A DNA stretch of 64,000 bases from CAYRSS01 sp964426945. Lineage in GTDB: Bacteria > Planctomycetota > Phycisphaerae > UBA1845. Shown piece after piece: positions 43,502 through 51,455 of the stretch. The stretch is from the NCBI GenBank assembly GCA_964426945.1, contig CAYRSS010000017.1:21295-85294 (forward strand). Reading direction: 5' to 3'. A program made the position numbers and the translations under genes. How positions within the stretch are numbered: the stretch's first letter is position 1; each line of letters starts with the position of its first letter. Under the pieces are notes generated by a model that was not told where the DNA came from, searched no databases, and saw nothing but the letters and a program-made list of their open reading frames with translations.

Positions 43502-45274
43502 GCCCCCCGCCTTCAAGAGCGATGAAGCCTCGAGCTCGATGCTTCGCCGCATGCCCGCTTCGTAATCCACGTCGCCCGGTTTGCTCGTCACGACGTAGTC
43601 GCCGATCACGAGCACGTCGATCCCGGTGTTAAGGTACGTATTGTAGGCGTCCTGGGGTGTGCACACAATCGGTTCGCCGCGCACGTTGAAGGACGTGTTG
43701 ATCACGATCGGCACGCCCGTCTGCCGCTGAAACTCGCGGATGAGGCGGTAGTAGCGGCCGTTGTGCTCCTCCGTGACGGTCTGTACGCGGCCGGTGCCGT
43801 CCTGGTGCGTGACGGCGGGAATCTTCGCGCGGGCTTCACGACGCACCTCGGGCACGAGGAGCATGAACGGCGCGTCCATCCCCGCGGGCATGTCGAACCA
43901 CTCGTGGGCGTGCTCCTTCAGCACGCTGGGGGCAAAGGGGCGAAACGCCTCGCGGAACTTGACCTTGGCGTTGATGATGTCCTTCATCTTCGGATTGCGC
44001 GCGTCGGCGACGAGTGAGCGTGCGCCCAGCGCCCGCGGCCCGAACTCCATGCGCCCCTGGAACCAGCCGATCACCTTGCCCTCGGCGATCAACTCCGCTG
44101 TGCGGCGAAGCAGCTCGGCCTCGTCGTTGATCCGCTCATAAGCGGCCTGGTTCTGCTTCAGCACGCGGCCGATCGCGTCGTCGGTGAAGCCCGGGCCGAG
44201 GTACGCGTGGTCCATCCGGTGCGACCGCGGATGGCCCAGCACGGAGTTGTAGACGTAGAAGGCCGCCCCTAGCGCGGCGCCCGAGTCGCCCGCCGCGGGC
44301 TGGATGAAAATGTCCTTGAAGCCGGCTTCCTTCAGAATCCGCCAGTTGGCCACGCAGTTGAGCCCGACGCCGCCGGCGATGCAGACGTTGTCCATCCGTG
44401 TTTCGCGGTGCACGTGCCGCGCGAGCGTGACCATGATCTCCTCGACGATTTTCTGTCCGCTGTGCGCGATGTCGTTGTGGAAGTCGTCGAGCTCCGACTC
44501 TTTCGATCGTGTGGGGCGGCCGAACAGCTCCTCCCAGCGGCGGTTGAACATCCGCTGGGTGGACCAGTGGTGCGCGAAGTACTTCATGTTCAGGCGGATG
44601 CTGCCATCTTCGCGGATGTCGACCACTTCGCGGAACTTGTCCACGTACGTCGGTTTGCCGTAGGGCGCCAGCCCCATCACCTTCCATTCGGCGTCGTTCA
44701 CGCGGAACCCGAGATACGCCGTGATCGCGCTGAACAGGAGGCCCACCGAATGGGGGAAATGCAGCTCCTTCTTCATTTCGATCGACGTGCCGCGGCCCAC
44801 CCCCCAGCCGGTGGTGGTCCACTCGCCGACGCCGTCGGCGGTGATGATGGCGGCCTCATCGAACGGCGAAACGAGGAAGGCGCTCGCCGCGTGCGAGAGA
44901 TGGTGCTGACAGAACAGAATGTCCTTGTCGGTGGCGAGGTTCTTCTGAATGTCGTGCACCATGCGCAGCTTGCCGGGCACCCAGACCGGGATGCTTCGCA
45001 GCCACGACACCCACGACATCGGCCAGGAACTCAGGATCGTCTCGAGGATCCGGATGAACTTGGTGATCGGCTTTTCGTAAAAGACGACGTGGTCAACCTG
45101 GTCGATGGTGATTCCCGCCTCGCGCAGGCAGTACTCGACGGCTTGGCGCGGAAAGTCGCTGTAGTGCTTCTGGCGGTTGAAGCGCTCCTCCTCGCCCGCG
45201 GCGACGAGGCGGCCGTCGCGGACGAGGGCCGCGCCGGCGTCGTGGTAGTAGCACGAAATCCCCAGGACAATCAC
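43499..45274 (-). CDS. O-carbamoyltransferase (NodU/CmcH/TobZ/SxtI family)
   Basis: 591 aa from GTG 45274 with GAGGGG upstream. The N-terminal Kae1-like domain begins GISCYYHDAGAALV. It has metal His in QHHLSHAASAF, HSVGLLFSAITAYLGF and AGGVGLNCVAN. The C-terminal YrdC-like end has QGRMEFGPRALGARSLVADA, INAKVKFREAFRPFAPSV and INTSFNVRGEPIV. Transfers the carbamoyl group of carbamoyl phosphate, through carbamoyl-AMP, to a hydroxyl. In this cluster the acceptor is presumably a sugar of the exported glycan. Confidence 0.92.
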   Translation of the reverse strand: MIVLGISCYYHDAGAALVRDGRLVAAGEEERFNRQKHYSDFPRQAVEYCLREAGITIDQVDHVVFYEKPITKFIRILETILSSWPMSWVSWLRSIPVWVPGKLRMVHDIQKNLATDKDILFCQHHLSHAASAFLVSPFDEAAIITADGVGEWTTTGWGVGRGTSIEMKKELHFPHSVGLLFSAITAYLGFRVNDAEWKVMGLAPYGKPTYVDKFREVVDIREDGSIRLNMKYFAHHWSTQRMFNRRWEELFGRPTRSKESELDDFHNDIAHSGQKIVEEIMVTLARHVHRETRMDNVCIAGGVGLNCVANWRILKEAGFKDIFIQPAAGDSGAALGAAFYVYNSVLGHPRSHRMDHAYLGPGFTDDAIGRVLKQNQAAYERINDEAELLRRTAELIAEGKVIGWFQGRMEFGPRALGARSLVADARNPKMKDIINAKVKFREAFRPFAPSVLKEHAHEWFDMPAGMDAPFMLLVPEVRREARAKIPAVTHQDGTGRVQTVTEEHNGRYYRLIREFQRQTGVPIVINTSFNVRGEPIVCTPQDAYNTYLNTGIDVLVIGDYVVTSKPGDVDYEAGMRRSIELEASSLLKAGG

Positions 45275-45323
45275 TTCAACCGACCCCTCACCTGTGCCGG
45301 CCCATCCGGCGCCGAAAGCGCCC

Positions 45324-45794
45324 CTAGGAAAACCGCATCATGTCGTCGATGGTTTTCGGCGCTGGTTTGGCATCCATCCAGTAGGACGTCTCGCCGCGAT
45401 TCCGCAGCCGAAGCGGGTCGTTCCGCCGCACGATCAGCGCGAAGACCGGGAGAAAAAGAAAGTAAACCAGCGAGAGCATGACCATCGACATGAAAATGCC
45501 GACGGGCGTCACCAGCCGCATCCACCCGACGTAGACCTTCGTCGCGATCGGCCGCGGCATCAGGCCGCCGATCGACAGGAAGGCCCCCAGGGCGACGAAG
45601 GCCATGGCGATCCAGAGGCGCGCGGAGCCGAACGCCGGAATCGACCAATCCGGCTGCCCACCCTTGAACCACACCAGAATCGACGCCCCGAACACGACCA
45701 GGGCGGCGATGCCCGTGAACCCGGGGAACATCCCCAGCGCGAACCAGCGCAGATCGCGAGTCGAAGGGTTCCGGTTGACCGTGAAGATCGCCAA
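45324..45794 (-). CDS. SxtJ-like membrane protein
   Basis: About 156 aa if started at TTG 45794 (AIFTVNRNPSTRDLRWFALG). The open frame reaches ATG 45887, but that extension is Arg/Gly-rich and unlike a membrane-protein N-terminus. No clear ribosome site at either, so the start is uncertain. Three to four helices, with family-like features: LRWFALG near the N-terminus and VGWMRLVTPVGIFMSMVML midway. Ends in DMMRFS. It precedes the carbamoyltransferase by 49 bp, completing the J-I-K arrangement. Confidence 0.75.
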   Translation of the reverse strand: MAIFTVNRNPSTRDLRWFALGMFPGFTGIAALVVFGASILVWFKGGQPDWSIPAFGSARLWIAMAFVALGAFLSIGGLMPRPIATKVYVGWMRLVTPVGIFMSMVMLSLVYFLFLPVFALIVRRNDPLRLRNRGETSYWMDAKPAPKTIDDMMRFS

Positions 45795-45914
45795 GGTTGT
45801 GCCCAGCCCGTCGCCGCGGCGTGGCCGGGGACGCCCCTCGGCCTGCCTCGAATCAGGAGCCCTGTACCTTAGCGAACCGCGCTCCATCCGCCAACGGGGC
45901 GGCGAACCCGCGGG

Positions 45915-46355
45915 TCAGCGGCGCAGGCCGCAGGAAACGCGGAAGGTATGGCCGTCGGGGTGCCGGAGGTGGAATTCGCGCACACCCCACGGTTCGTCCT
46001 GCGGTGGCCGGGCGACCTCCAGTCCATGCCGAAGGGCCACGGAGTGCGCGGCATCGACGGCTGCGGGCGTCTCCACCCACCAGGTCATCCAGACGCCGCC
46101 GGTGTCGTCCCCGGCGTGGCGGGGCACCGGACCACCCCGCGAGCCCTGGCCGTCGTGGCACAGGAACACCTCGACCTGGCCGGAGCCTGCCGAGGCGAAG
46201 TTGGCCGGGCCTGCGCTGTCGGCATCCGCCGCGCCGGGGATCATGCCCGCGTCGTTGTAGGTCCAGCAGCGTCGCCAGCCGAGCTTCTCGAACCAGGCCA
46301 GGCTCTGAGCGACGTCGGACACGTTCAGGATCGGCGTGATGCCAAGGACTTCCAT
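45915..46355 (-). CDS. VOC/glyoxalase-fold protein
   Basis: 146 aa from ATG 46355 (MEVLGITPILNVSDVAQSL). The vicinal oxygen chelate fold has paired beta-alpha-beta modules: WFEKLGWRRCWTY in the first, and EFHLRHPDGHTFRVSCG with the terminal Glu/His pattern in the second. No substrate assignment; could be a dioxygenase-like or resistance-type protein. It follows metG on the same strand by 31 bp. Confidence 0.8.
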   Translation of the reverse strand: MEVLGITPILNVSDVAQSLAWFEKLGWRRCWTYNDAGMIPGAADADSAGPANFASAGSGQVEVFLCHDGQGSRGGPVPRHAGDDTGGVWMTWWVETPAAVDAAHSVALRHGLEVARPPQDEPWGVREFHLRHPDGHTFRVSCGLRR

Positions 46356-46386
46356 CTCGATCACCCCGGAGGTCTTGCGACCCGCG

Positions 46387-48126
46387 CTACGACGTGAACA
46401 GCTCCGACGAGTCGAGCTTCTTGACGAGAATCTCCGCCTCGCCCAGCGGGGCACCGGCGGGGAGTTCCTCACCCGCGGAGGGCCAGAGCAGGTAGCGATC
46501 AGCGACGCCGAGCATGCGCGCAGCCTTGGCGGCCATGTGGGGCAGGAAAGGCGCCATGATCGTCGTGAGCGTCCGGCACGTCTGCAGGCAGACGTTGATC
46601 GCCCGCCCACAGGCGTCCATGTCCGTCTTGCGCGACTGGAAGGGTTTGGTCTGGTCGAAGTACAGGTTACCCGCGCGAGAGAGACCCATCACCTCGGCCA
46701 GAGCAGCCTTGAACCGGCAGTTCTCCAGCTCCGCCGCCGCCCGCCGCGCCGCCTCGGTGCACGTGGCCATCTGGGCGTGGTCGAGATCGTCGCGCGACCC
46801 CGGCGGCGGCACCCTGCCCTCGAAGTACTTGTGGGCGAACGTAATGGTCCGGTTGAAGAAGTTCCCGAGATTCGCCAGCAGTTCCCCGTTGTTCCGCACG
46901 ATGAAGTCGTCCACGTCGAACGCCGTGCGTGCGGACTCCGGCGCGATGGCCGTGAGGTAATACCGCAGTGGATCGGGGTCGAAGGTCTTGAGGTAGTCCT
47001 CGATCCAGATCGCCGTACCGCGGCTCTTGCTGATCTTCTCCTCTTCCTTGCCGGGAAACTTGATGTTCAGAAACGAGTTGGACACGACGGTGTAGGGGAG
47101 CTGGAACTCGCCCTTCAGGCCCTGCACGTCGTCGCTGTCGTGGGTCGCGAGGATCATCGCCGGCCAGGTTATGGCGTGGAAGATGATGTTGTCTTCGCCG
47201 ATGAAGTGCACGATCCGGCAGTCCGGATCCTTCCACCAGCGCTCGTAACCCTCCGCCCCCTCGCCCCGCTGGGCACACAGCGCGGCGGTAAAGGAGACGT
47301 AGCCGACCGGCGCGTCGAACCACACGTAAAGGCACTTGCCCTTCGCGTCCGGATCGTCCAGCGGCACGGGCACCCCCCAGGTCAGGTCGCGCGTCATCGC
47401 CCGCTCGGGCAGACCCTCCGCTTCGATGCGGCCCAGCGACTGGTTGAGCACGGTCGTGCGCCAGGCCGGCCGCCCCTCCGCCGGCTCCCGAAGGCTGCCC
47501 AGCCAGCCGGCCAGCCGGCCCTGAAGCTTGTCCAGCCGCAGGTACCAGTGCGTCGTGGCCTTCTGCACCGGCCGCGTACGGGTCAGTTCGCTCACCGGGT
47601 CGATCAGTTCCACCTGGTCGAGGGCCCGGCCGCAGCCCTCGCACTGGTCGCCGAAGGCCTTGTCGCTGCGGCAGTGGGGGCAGGTGCCGCGGACGAAGCG
47701 GTCGGGCAGGAACTGCCCGGCCTGCTCGTCGAAGAGCTGGACCGTCTGCTTCTTGACGAAGTAACCCTTCTTGTAAATCGCGAGGAAGAACTCCTGGCTG
47801 AACTTCTCGTGCAGTGTGACGAAGTCGGGGTGGTGGGTGCCGCCGTAGATGTCGAACTCGATCCCCAGGCCGACGAACGCGCGGCGCTGTGATTCGTTGA
47901 AGTGACGCGTCAGCTCCTCGACCGGCTGACCCGCCTCGCGGGCGCTCTTGAGGGCGGCGACGCCGTTGTCGTCGCTGCCGCAGATGTAGCGCACCTCCGC
48001 ACCCGTCGCGCGAAGGTAGCGCACGTAGGTATCGGAGGGCAGGTAGGCGCCCGCGACGTGCCCCACGTGGAGCCGGCCGTTGGAGTAGGGCAGCGCGCCG
48101 GTGACGGTGAATCGTCGCTGAACCAT
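46387..48126 (-). CDS. metG: Methionyl-tRNA synthetase
   Basis: 579 aa. HIGH-type motif LHVGH in YSNGRLHVGHVAGAYLP, knuckle CPHC...CEGC (zinc), WF-D-A-P-V-GY, and KMSKS-type KISKSRGTAIW. The anticodon-binding helix domain is present, but the C-terminal EMAP/Trbp111 dimerisation domain found in many MetG proteins is absent. ATG 48126 with GAGG six bases upstream. Confidence 0.95.
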   Translation of the reverse strand: MVQRRFTVTGALPYSNGRLHVGHVAGAYLPSDTYVRYLRATGAEVRYICGSDDNGVAALKSAREAGQPVEELTRHFNESQRRAFVGLGIEFDIYGGTHHPDFVTLHEKFSQEFFLAIYKKGYFVKKQTVQLFDEQAGQFLPDRFVRGTCPHCRSDKAFGDQCEGCGRALDQVELIDPVSELTRTRPVQKATTHWYLRLDKLQGRLAGWLGSLREPAEGRPAWRTTVLNQSLGRIEAEGLPERAMTRDLTWGVPVPLDDPDAKGKCLYVWFDAPVGYVSFTAALCAQRGEGAEGYERWWKDPDCRIVHFIGEDNIIFHAITWPAMILATHDSDDVQGLKGEFQLPYTVVSNSFLNIKFPGKEEEKISKSRGTAIWIEDYLKTFDPDPLRYYLTAIAPESARTAFDVDDFIVRNNGELLANLGNFFNRTITFAHKYFEGRVPPPGSRDDLDHAQMATCTEAARRAAAELENCRFKAALAEVMGLSRAGNLYFDQTKPFQSRKTDMDACGRAINVCLQTCRTLTTIMAPFLPHMAAKAARMLGVADRYLLWPSAGEELPAGAPLGEAEILVKKLDSSELFTS

Positions 48127-48384
48127 GCGAGACCTCGGCCGGGCCGGCCACGAGGGACACCCTGCACCGGCGGCGGCCCGCCATCACCGGCAGCGCGATT
48201 GTATGGTCGCAGAGGGGGCTGACAAGGAAGCCGCACACGACCCGGTTGGGCGATGCGGGAGTCCGCGGCTGTCCGGTCACGCGGCCGCGCGGCGGTAGAA
48301 AAGTCCCTCGGGGGGCCCTGCTGATGCTGGCAACGCCGTTGCGACGCCGCGGTGCGCACGCGGGACTGAAGCAATACCGCCGTT

Positions 48385-48414
48385 TTGACGACGTTCACCC
48401 CGTTGACGTATAAT
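48385..48414 (+). promoter_or_regulatory. Strong sigma70 promoter for tatA
   Basis: TTGACG (48385-48390), 18-base spacer, perfect TATAAT (48409-48414). Start expected near 48421, leader about 105 nt. It lies in the 398-bp metG-tatA gap, which otherwise shows no gene. Confidence 0.7.
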
Positions 48415-48524
48415 CACTGATGTGTCGTGACGCGGCCCGCGGGGCGGGTCGCCTGTCCGCCGAGGTCGATCGCACGGCGTGAAGACCTCGGCCGAACGCC
48501 ACACCCCACGGATCGGAGCGCATC

Positions 48525-48773
48525 ATGACCCCCCCGTTCCTCGCCTTCCTCGGCCTGCCCGGCGGCTCCGAGTGGATCCTGCTGCTGCTCATCGCGCTGC
48601 TGCTGTTCGGGCGTCGGCTGCCTGAAGTGGCCAAGTCGATGGGTCAGAGCATTGTCGAGTTCAAGAAGGGGCTTCGAGAGGTCAAGAGCGACGTCGACTC
48701 AGCCTCGTCGCACGATCACTCCGCCAAGGAGCAGCCCAAGCTGGGCTCCTCGAAGCAGGACGATCACCACTAG
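48525..48773 (+). CDS. tatA: Sec-independent translocase TatA/TatE subunit
   Basis: 82 aa. Short N-terminus, GSEWILLLLIALLLFGRRLP (one helix with the FG hinge), amphipathic helix EVAKSMGQSIVEFKKGLREV, then a polar His/Asp/Ser tail. Forms the pore of the twin-arginine system for folded proteins. The canonical FG-x-x-LPE motif is present. GGAG eight bases before the ATG. tatC is not in the window. Confidence 0.92.
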   Translation: MTPPFLAFLGLPGGSEWILLLLIALLLFGRRLPEVAKSMGQSIVEFKKGLREVKSDVDSASSHDHSAKEQPKLGSSKQDDHH

Positions 48774-48806
48774 ATCGCGCTGCGCTGTCGACGCCGGATC
48801 CGCAGT

Positions 48807-49343
48807 TCAGTTCTTCTCTTCGTCGCCGCGCGGAATGCGAAACGCTTCGTCGAACGCTTCATCGAACGAATAGACCTCGTCGAAATCCTGCAGTGTGTCG
48901 CCTTCCTGCTTCTGCATCTTCTGATGGTGGATGAAGGCGAAGACGATCTCACCGAAGTCGCGGGTCGAGCGCACTTTCCACGATTCGAGCACCACGCGCG
49001 ACATCAACCCCCAGCGCTCGAGGGCGAAATCGCGCAGCCCCCAGCACAACTCACGCCCGGAGACGTGGCGGTTGAGCTTGTCCGGTCCGCCCGCTGCCTC
49101 GACGGCCGCGGCGAGTTCCTCGCTCAGCCCGCCGGTGTGGTACTTCTCGGCCAGGTCGGACCAGTCGATGTTGTTTTCGTGGATGTAGTGCGCGAGCGCG
49201 AGGTGGGCCTCGGACTCGGGGCCGTGGATACGCTCCACCGCGTAGGACAGGCCGTCCTGTACGAACAGGAACGCCTCCTCGGGATAGCGCCCGACAGCCG
49301 AGACAATATCAGCAACACTCTTGGCGGCACGCTTGCGGGGCAT
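48807..49343 (-). CDS. Verrucomicrobia/Planctomycetes-restricted conserved protein (Minf_1886-like)
   Basis: 178 aa. The conserved core spans YPEEAFLFVQDGLSYAVERI and HVSGRELCWGLRDFALERWG, followed by STRDFGEIVFAFIHHQKMQK. This matches a family I know as PVC-restricted and of unknown function. No membrane segment; basic N-terminus (MPRKRAAK). The tail is acidic (DEVYSFDEAFDEAF). It converges on tatA, 33 bp apart. It is the best single-gene taxonomic hint in the window. Confidence 0.78.
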   Translation of the reverse strand: MPRKRAAKSVADIVSAVGRYPEEAFLFVQDGLSYAVERIHGPESEAHLALAHYIHENNIDWSDLAEKYHTGGLSEELAAAVEAAGGPDKLNRHVSGRELCWGLRDFALERWGLMSRVVLESWKVRSTRDFGEIVFAFIHHQKMQKQEGDTLQDFDEVYSFDEAFDEAFRIPRGDEEKN

Positions 49344-49473
49344 GGTCCTGCATCAACCTCATCCGATCTACATCGGATTGTACCATCTTTTCGGCTGAAA
49401 GGCTGAGTAGGGCTGCAGGCAGGCGGCGGAATTTGCACGTTCGCACCATGGCGGGTCGTGGGTCGCGCGACGG

Positions 49474-50907
49474 TCAGTCGGCGGATCCGCCGGACGGGGC
49501 GCCGCCACCCTCCGACGGGCCACCCCCGCCGCCGCCCCCGCGACGACGACGACGCCCCCGGCGACGACGGCCACGCGGGGCACCGCCCTCGCGGGGCGAA
49601 TCGCCCGAACCATCGCCCGAATCGGGAGTTGTCGCGTCATCGACCTCGGGGGCTTCCGTGTCGCGAGGCAGTTCGTCATCCACCCCGGCGCCGAACGCCT
49701 CGCCGCCATCACCGGCGTCGTCGGACCGCGCCTCCCCCGCTCGCTCCGCCGGACCACGCTGGCCCGCCGGGCGCTCCCCGCGAGCCGGGCGCTCGCGCCG
49801 CGGACGACGCTCGCCGCGAGGCTCGCGCGGGGCGCGGTCAGCGCTTCGCGCCGACGCAGCGGCACGTCGCTCGCGCTCGGCGATGAGATCGCGAAGGGCG
49901 TCCTCCTTGCCCGAAACAATCCGGCCGTCGATCTCCAGCACGTCCTCCACAACCACCGTGACCAGCGCCCCATCTTCCTGGCGGATCTGGACCAGTTGCG
50001 TAAGCGTCTGGCGCTTGACCACGAAGCCGTCGCCGTGAGGCGTGCGCAGAAACGCCCCCTGCCGCGGCAGACTCGCTTCGAGCTCTTCGTAGGTGATGTG
50101 CTCGTACCGCAGGCAGCACTTGAGCCGCCCGCAGCGACCCGACACCTTGGACGGATCGAGCGTGGCCTTCTGCATCTTGGCCATCTTCATGCTGACCGGA
50201 CGCAGCGTCTTGAGGAAGACCTTGCAGCAGACTTCCCGGCCGCAAGTTTCGTAGTCGGCCAGCAGGCGAGCTTCGTCGCGTGCGCCGACCTGTCGCATTT
50301 CGATGCGCGTGTGAAACTCGGCGGCCAGCTCGCGGACCATCTCGCGGAAGTCGACGCGGTCCTCGGACATGAAGAAGAAGATGATGCGCTCGCCGCCGAA
50401 GAGGCTCTCGCAATCGACCACCTTGAGGGGGAGGTTGAGGCGCGACGAAACCCGGCGGGCGAAGTCGACCCGGCGCTTGCCCTCCTGCTGCATGTGGGCG
50501 AGCTCGGCCAGATCGGACGCCGTCGCCTCGCGGAGGATCCGCCCGGCGTCGAACACGAACGAGTCGCGCCCGCACGTATCGACCCACTGCTTCATCTGGT
50601 CGCGGGAGACCGACTTGTCGCAGCCGCCGCAGGTCAGGGAGACCTGTTCGCCGATTTCGATCCCGCGGCGGGTCTGAATGACCACCTTTGCACCGCAGGT
50701 GAACTTCATGTCCGGCGCGTGGGTGAACTCACCGATGTAGCGCAGGTAGCCGAAGCGGACGGCGGTGGTCGGGTAGATCTTCTCGAGGCCGTTGCCGCAC
50801 TTCGACGCGGCATCGCCAGATCCGCAACTGCCGCATCCGCCATGCTTCTGCGGCTCGGGCGGCGTTGCGAAGATCTGCTCCAGGCTGATGGTGGACTGGC
50901 TGACCAT
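49474..50907 (-). CDS. ricT: RicT/YaaT-like PSP1-domain protein with Arg/Gly-rich tail
   Basis: 477 aa. The core (40-345) is a PSP1/RicT domain with CGREVCCKVF (C222, C227, C228) and SGRCGRLKCCLRYE (C259, C264, C265), the Cys set that in B. subtilis RicT helps hold an Fe-S cluster. Extra Cys are in GGCGSCGS (25, 28) and TCGGC (93, 96). From about 350 the protein is a disordered Arg/Pro/Glu-rich tail ending in RRRRGRRRRRGGGGGGG, RGG-like and probably RNA-binding. B. subtilis RicT belongs to the Y-complex that directs RNase Y; here rny lies two genes upstream on the same strand. Confidence 0.82.
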   Translation of the reverse strand: MVSQSTISLEQIFATPPEPQKHGGCGSCGSGDAASKCGNGLEKIYPTTAVRFGYLRYIGEFTHAPDMKFTCGAKVVIQTRRGIEIGEQVSLTCGGCDKSVSRDQMKQWVDTCGRDSFVFDAGRILREATASDLAELAHMQQEGKRRVDFARRVSSRLNLPLKVVDCESLFGGERIIFFFMSEDRVDFREMVRELAAEFHTRIEMRQVGARDEARLLADYETCGREVCCKVFLKTLRPVSMKMAKMQKATLDPSKVSGRCGRLKCCLRYEHITYEELEASLPRQGAFLRTPHGDGFVVKRQTLTQLVQIRQEDGALVTVVVEDVLEIDGRIVSGKEDALRDLIAERERRAAASARSADRAPREPRGERRPRRERPARGERPAGQRGPAERAGEARSDDAGDGGEAFGAGVDDELPRDTEAPEVDDATTPDSGDGSGDSPREGGAPRGRRRRGRRRRRGGGGGGGPSEGGGAPSGGSAD

Positions 50908-50958
50908 GTACTGGATCCGATTCGGTGCAGCGCGGCCCGATCACCCTCGGTCGCGGTT

Positions 50959-51291
50959 TCAGCCCGAAACCTGGTCGAGGGCGGCAGCGAAGTCCTTCTT
51001 GCTGCGGAGGCCGACAAACCGGCTGACCATCTCGCCGCCCTTGAAGATGATGACCGTCGGGATCGAACTGACCCCGAACTTCATCGAGGCTTCCTGGTTG
51101 CTGTCGACGTTGACCTTGCCGACCTTGACCTTGCCGTCGTACTCGTTGGCCAGTTCGTCGATGGTTGGGCCCAGCGCCTTGCACGGACCGCACCACTCCG
51201 CCCAGAAGTCGACGAGCACGGGCCGATCGGACTGGAGCACTTCCGCTTCGAAGTTCTGGTCCGTGAATTCGAGTGTCTTTGCACCTGCCAT
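50959..51291 (-). CDS. trxA: Thioredoxin
   Basis: 110 aa. Active site WCGPC (C34, C37) in VDFWAEWCGPCKAL, cis-Pro in SSIPTVIIFKGG. No signal peptide, so cytoplasmic. Shares strand with rny upstream (164 bp gap) and the ricT-like gene downstream (51 bp), so it sits between an RNase and a Cys-rich partner. Confidence 0.96.
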   Translation of the reverse strand: MAGAKTLEFTDQNFEAEVLQSDRPVLVDFWAEWCGPCKALGPTIDELANEYDGKVKVGKVNVDSNQEASMKFGVSSIPTVIIFKGGEMVSRFVGLRSKKDFAAALDQVSG

Positions 51292-51455
51292 GATGATCTT
51301 CCTTCCTGCCCGTCGGGGCCCGGGTATGCCGCGGGATACTATGGAGCGCCGCCGACAGGGTCAAGGAACCGGGCGAACCCCCACGCCGCCGCGCTGACCG
51401 GCCTGCGCCGTTCCATCGTCCCCGCGGAGCGCCGCAGGGATGTCAATCCGTCTCG

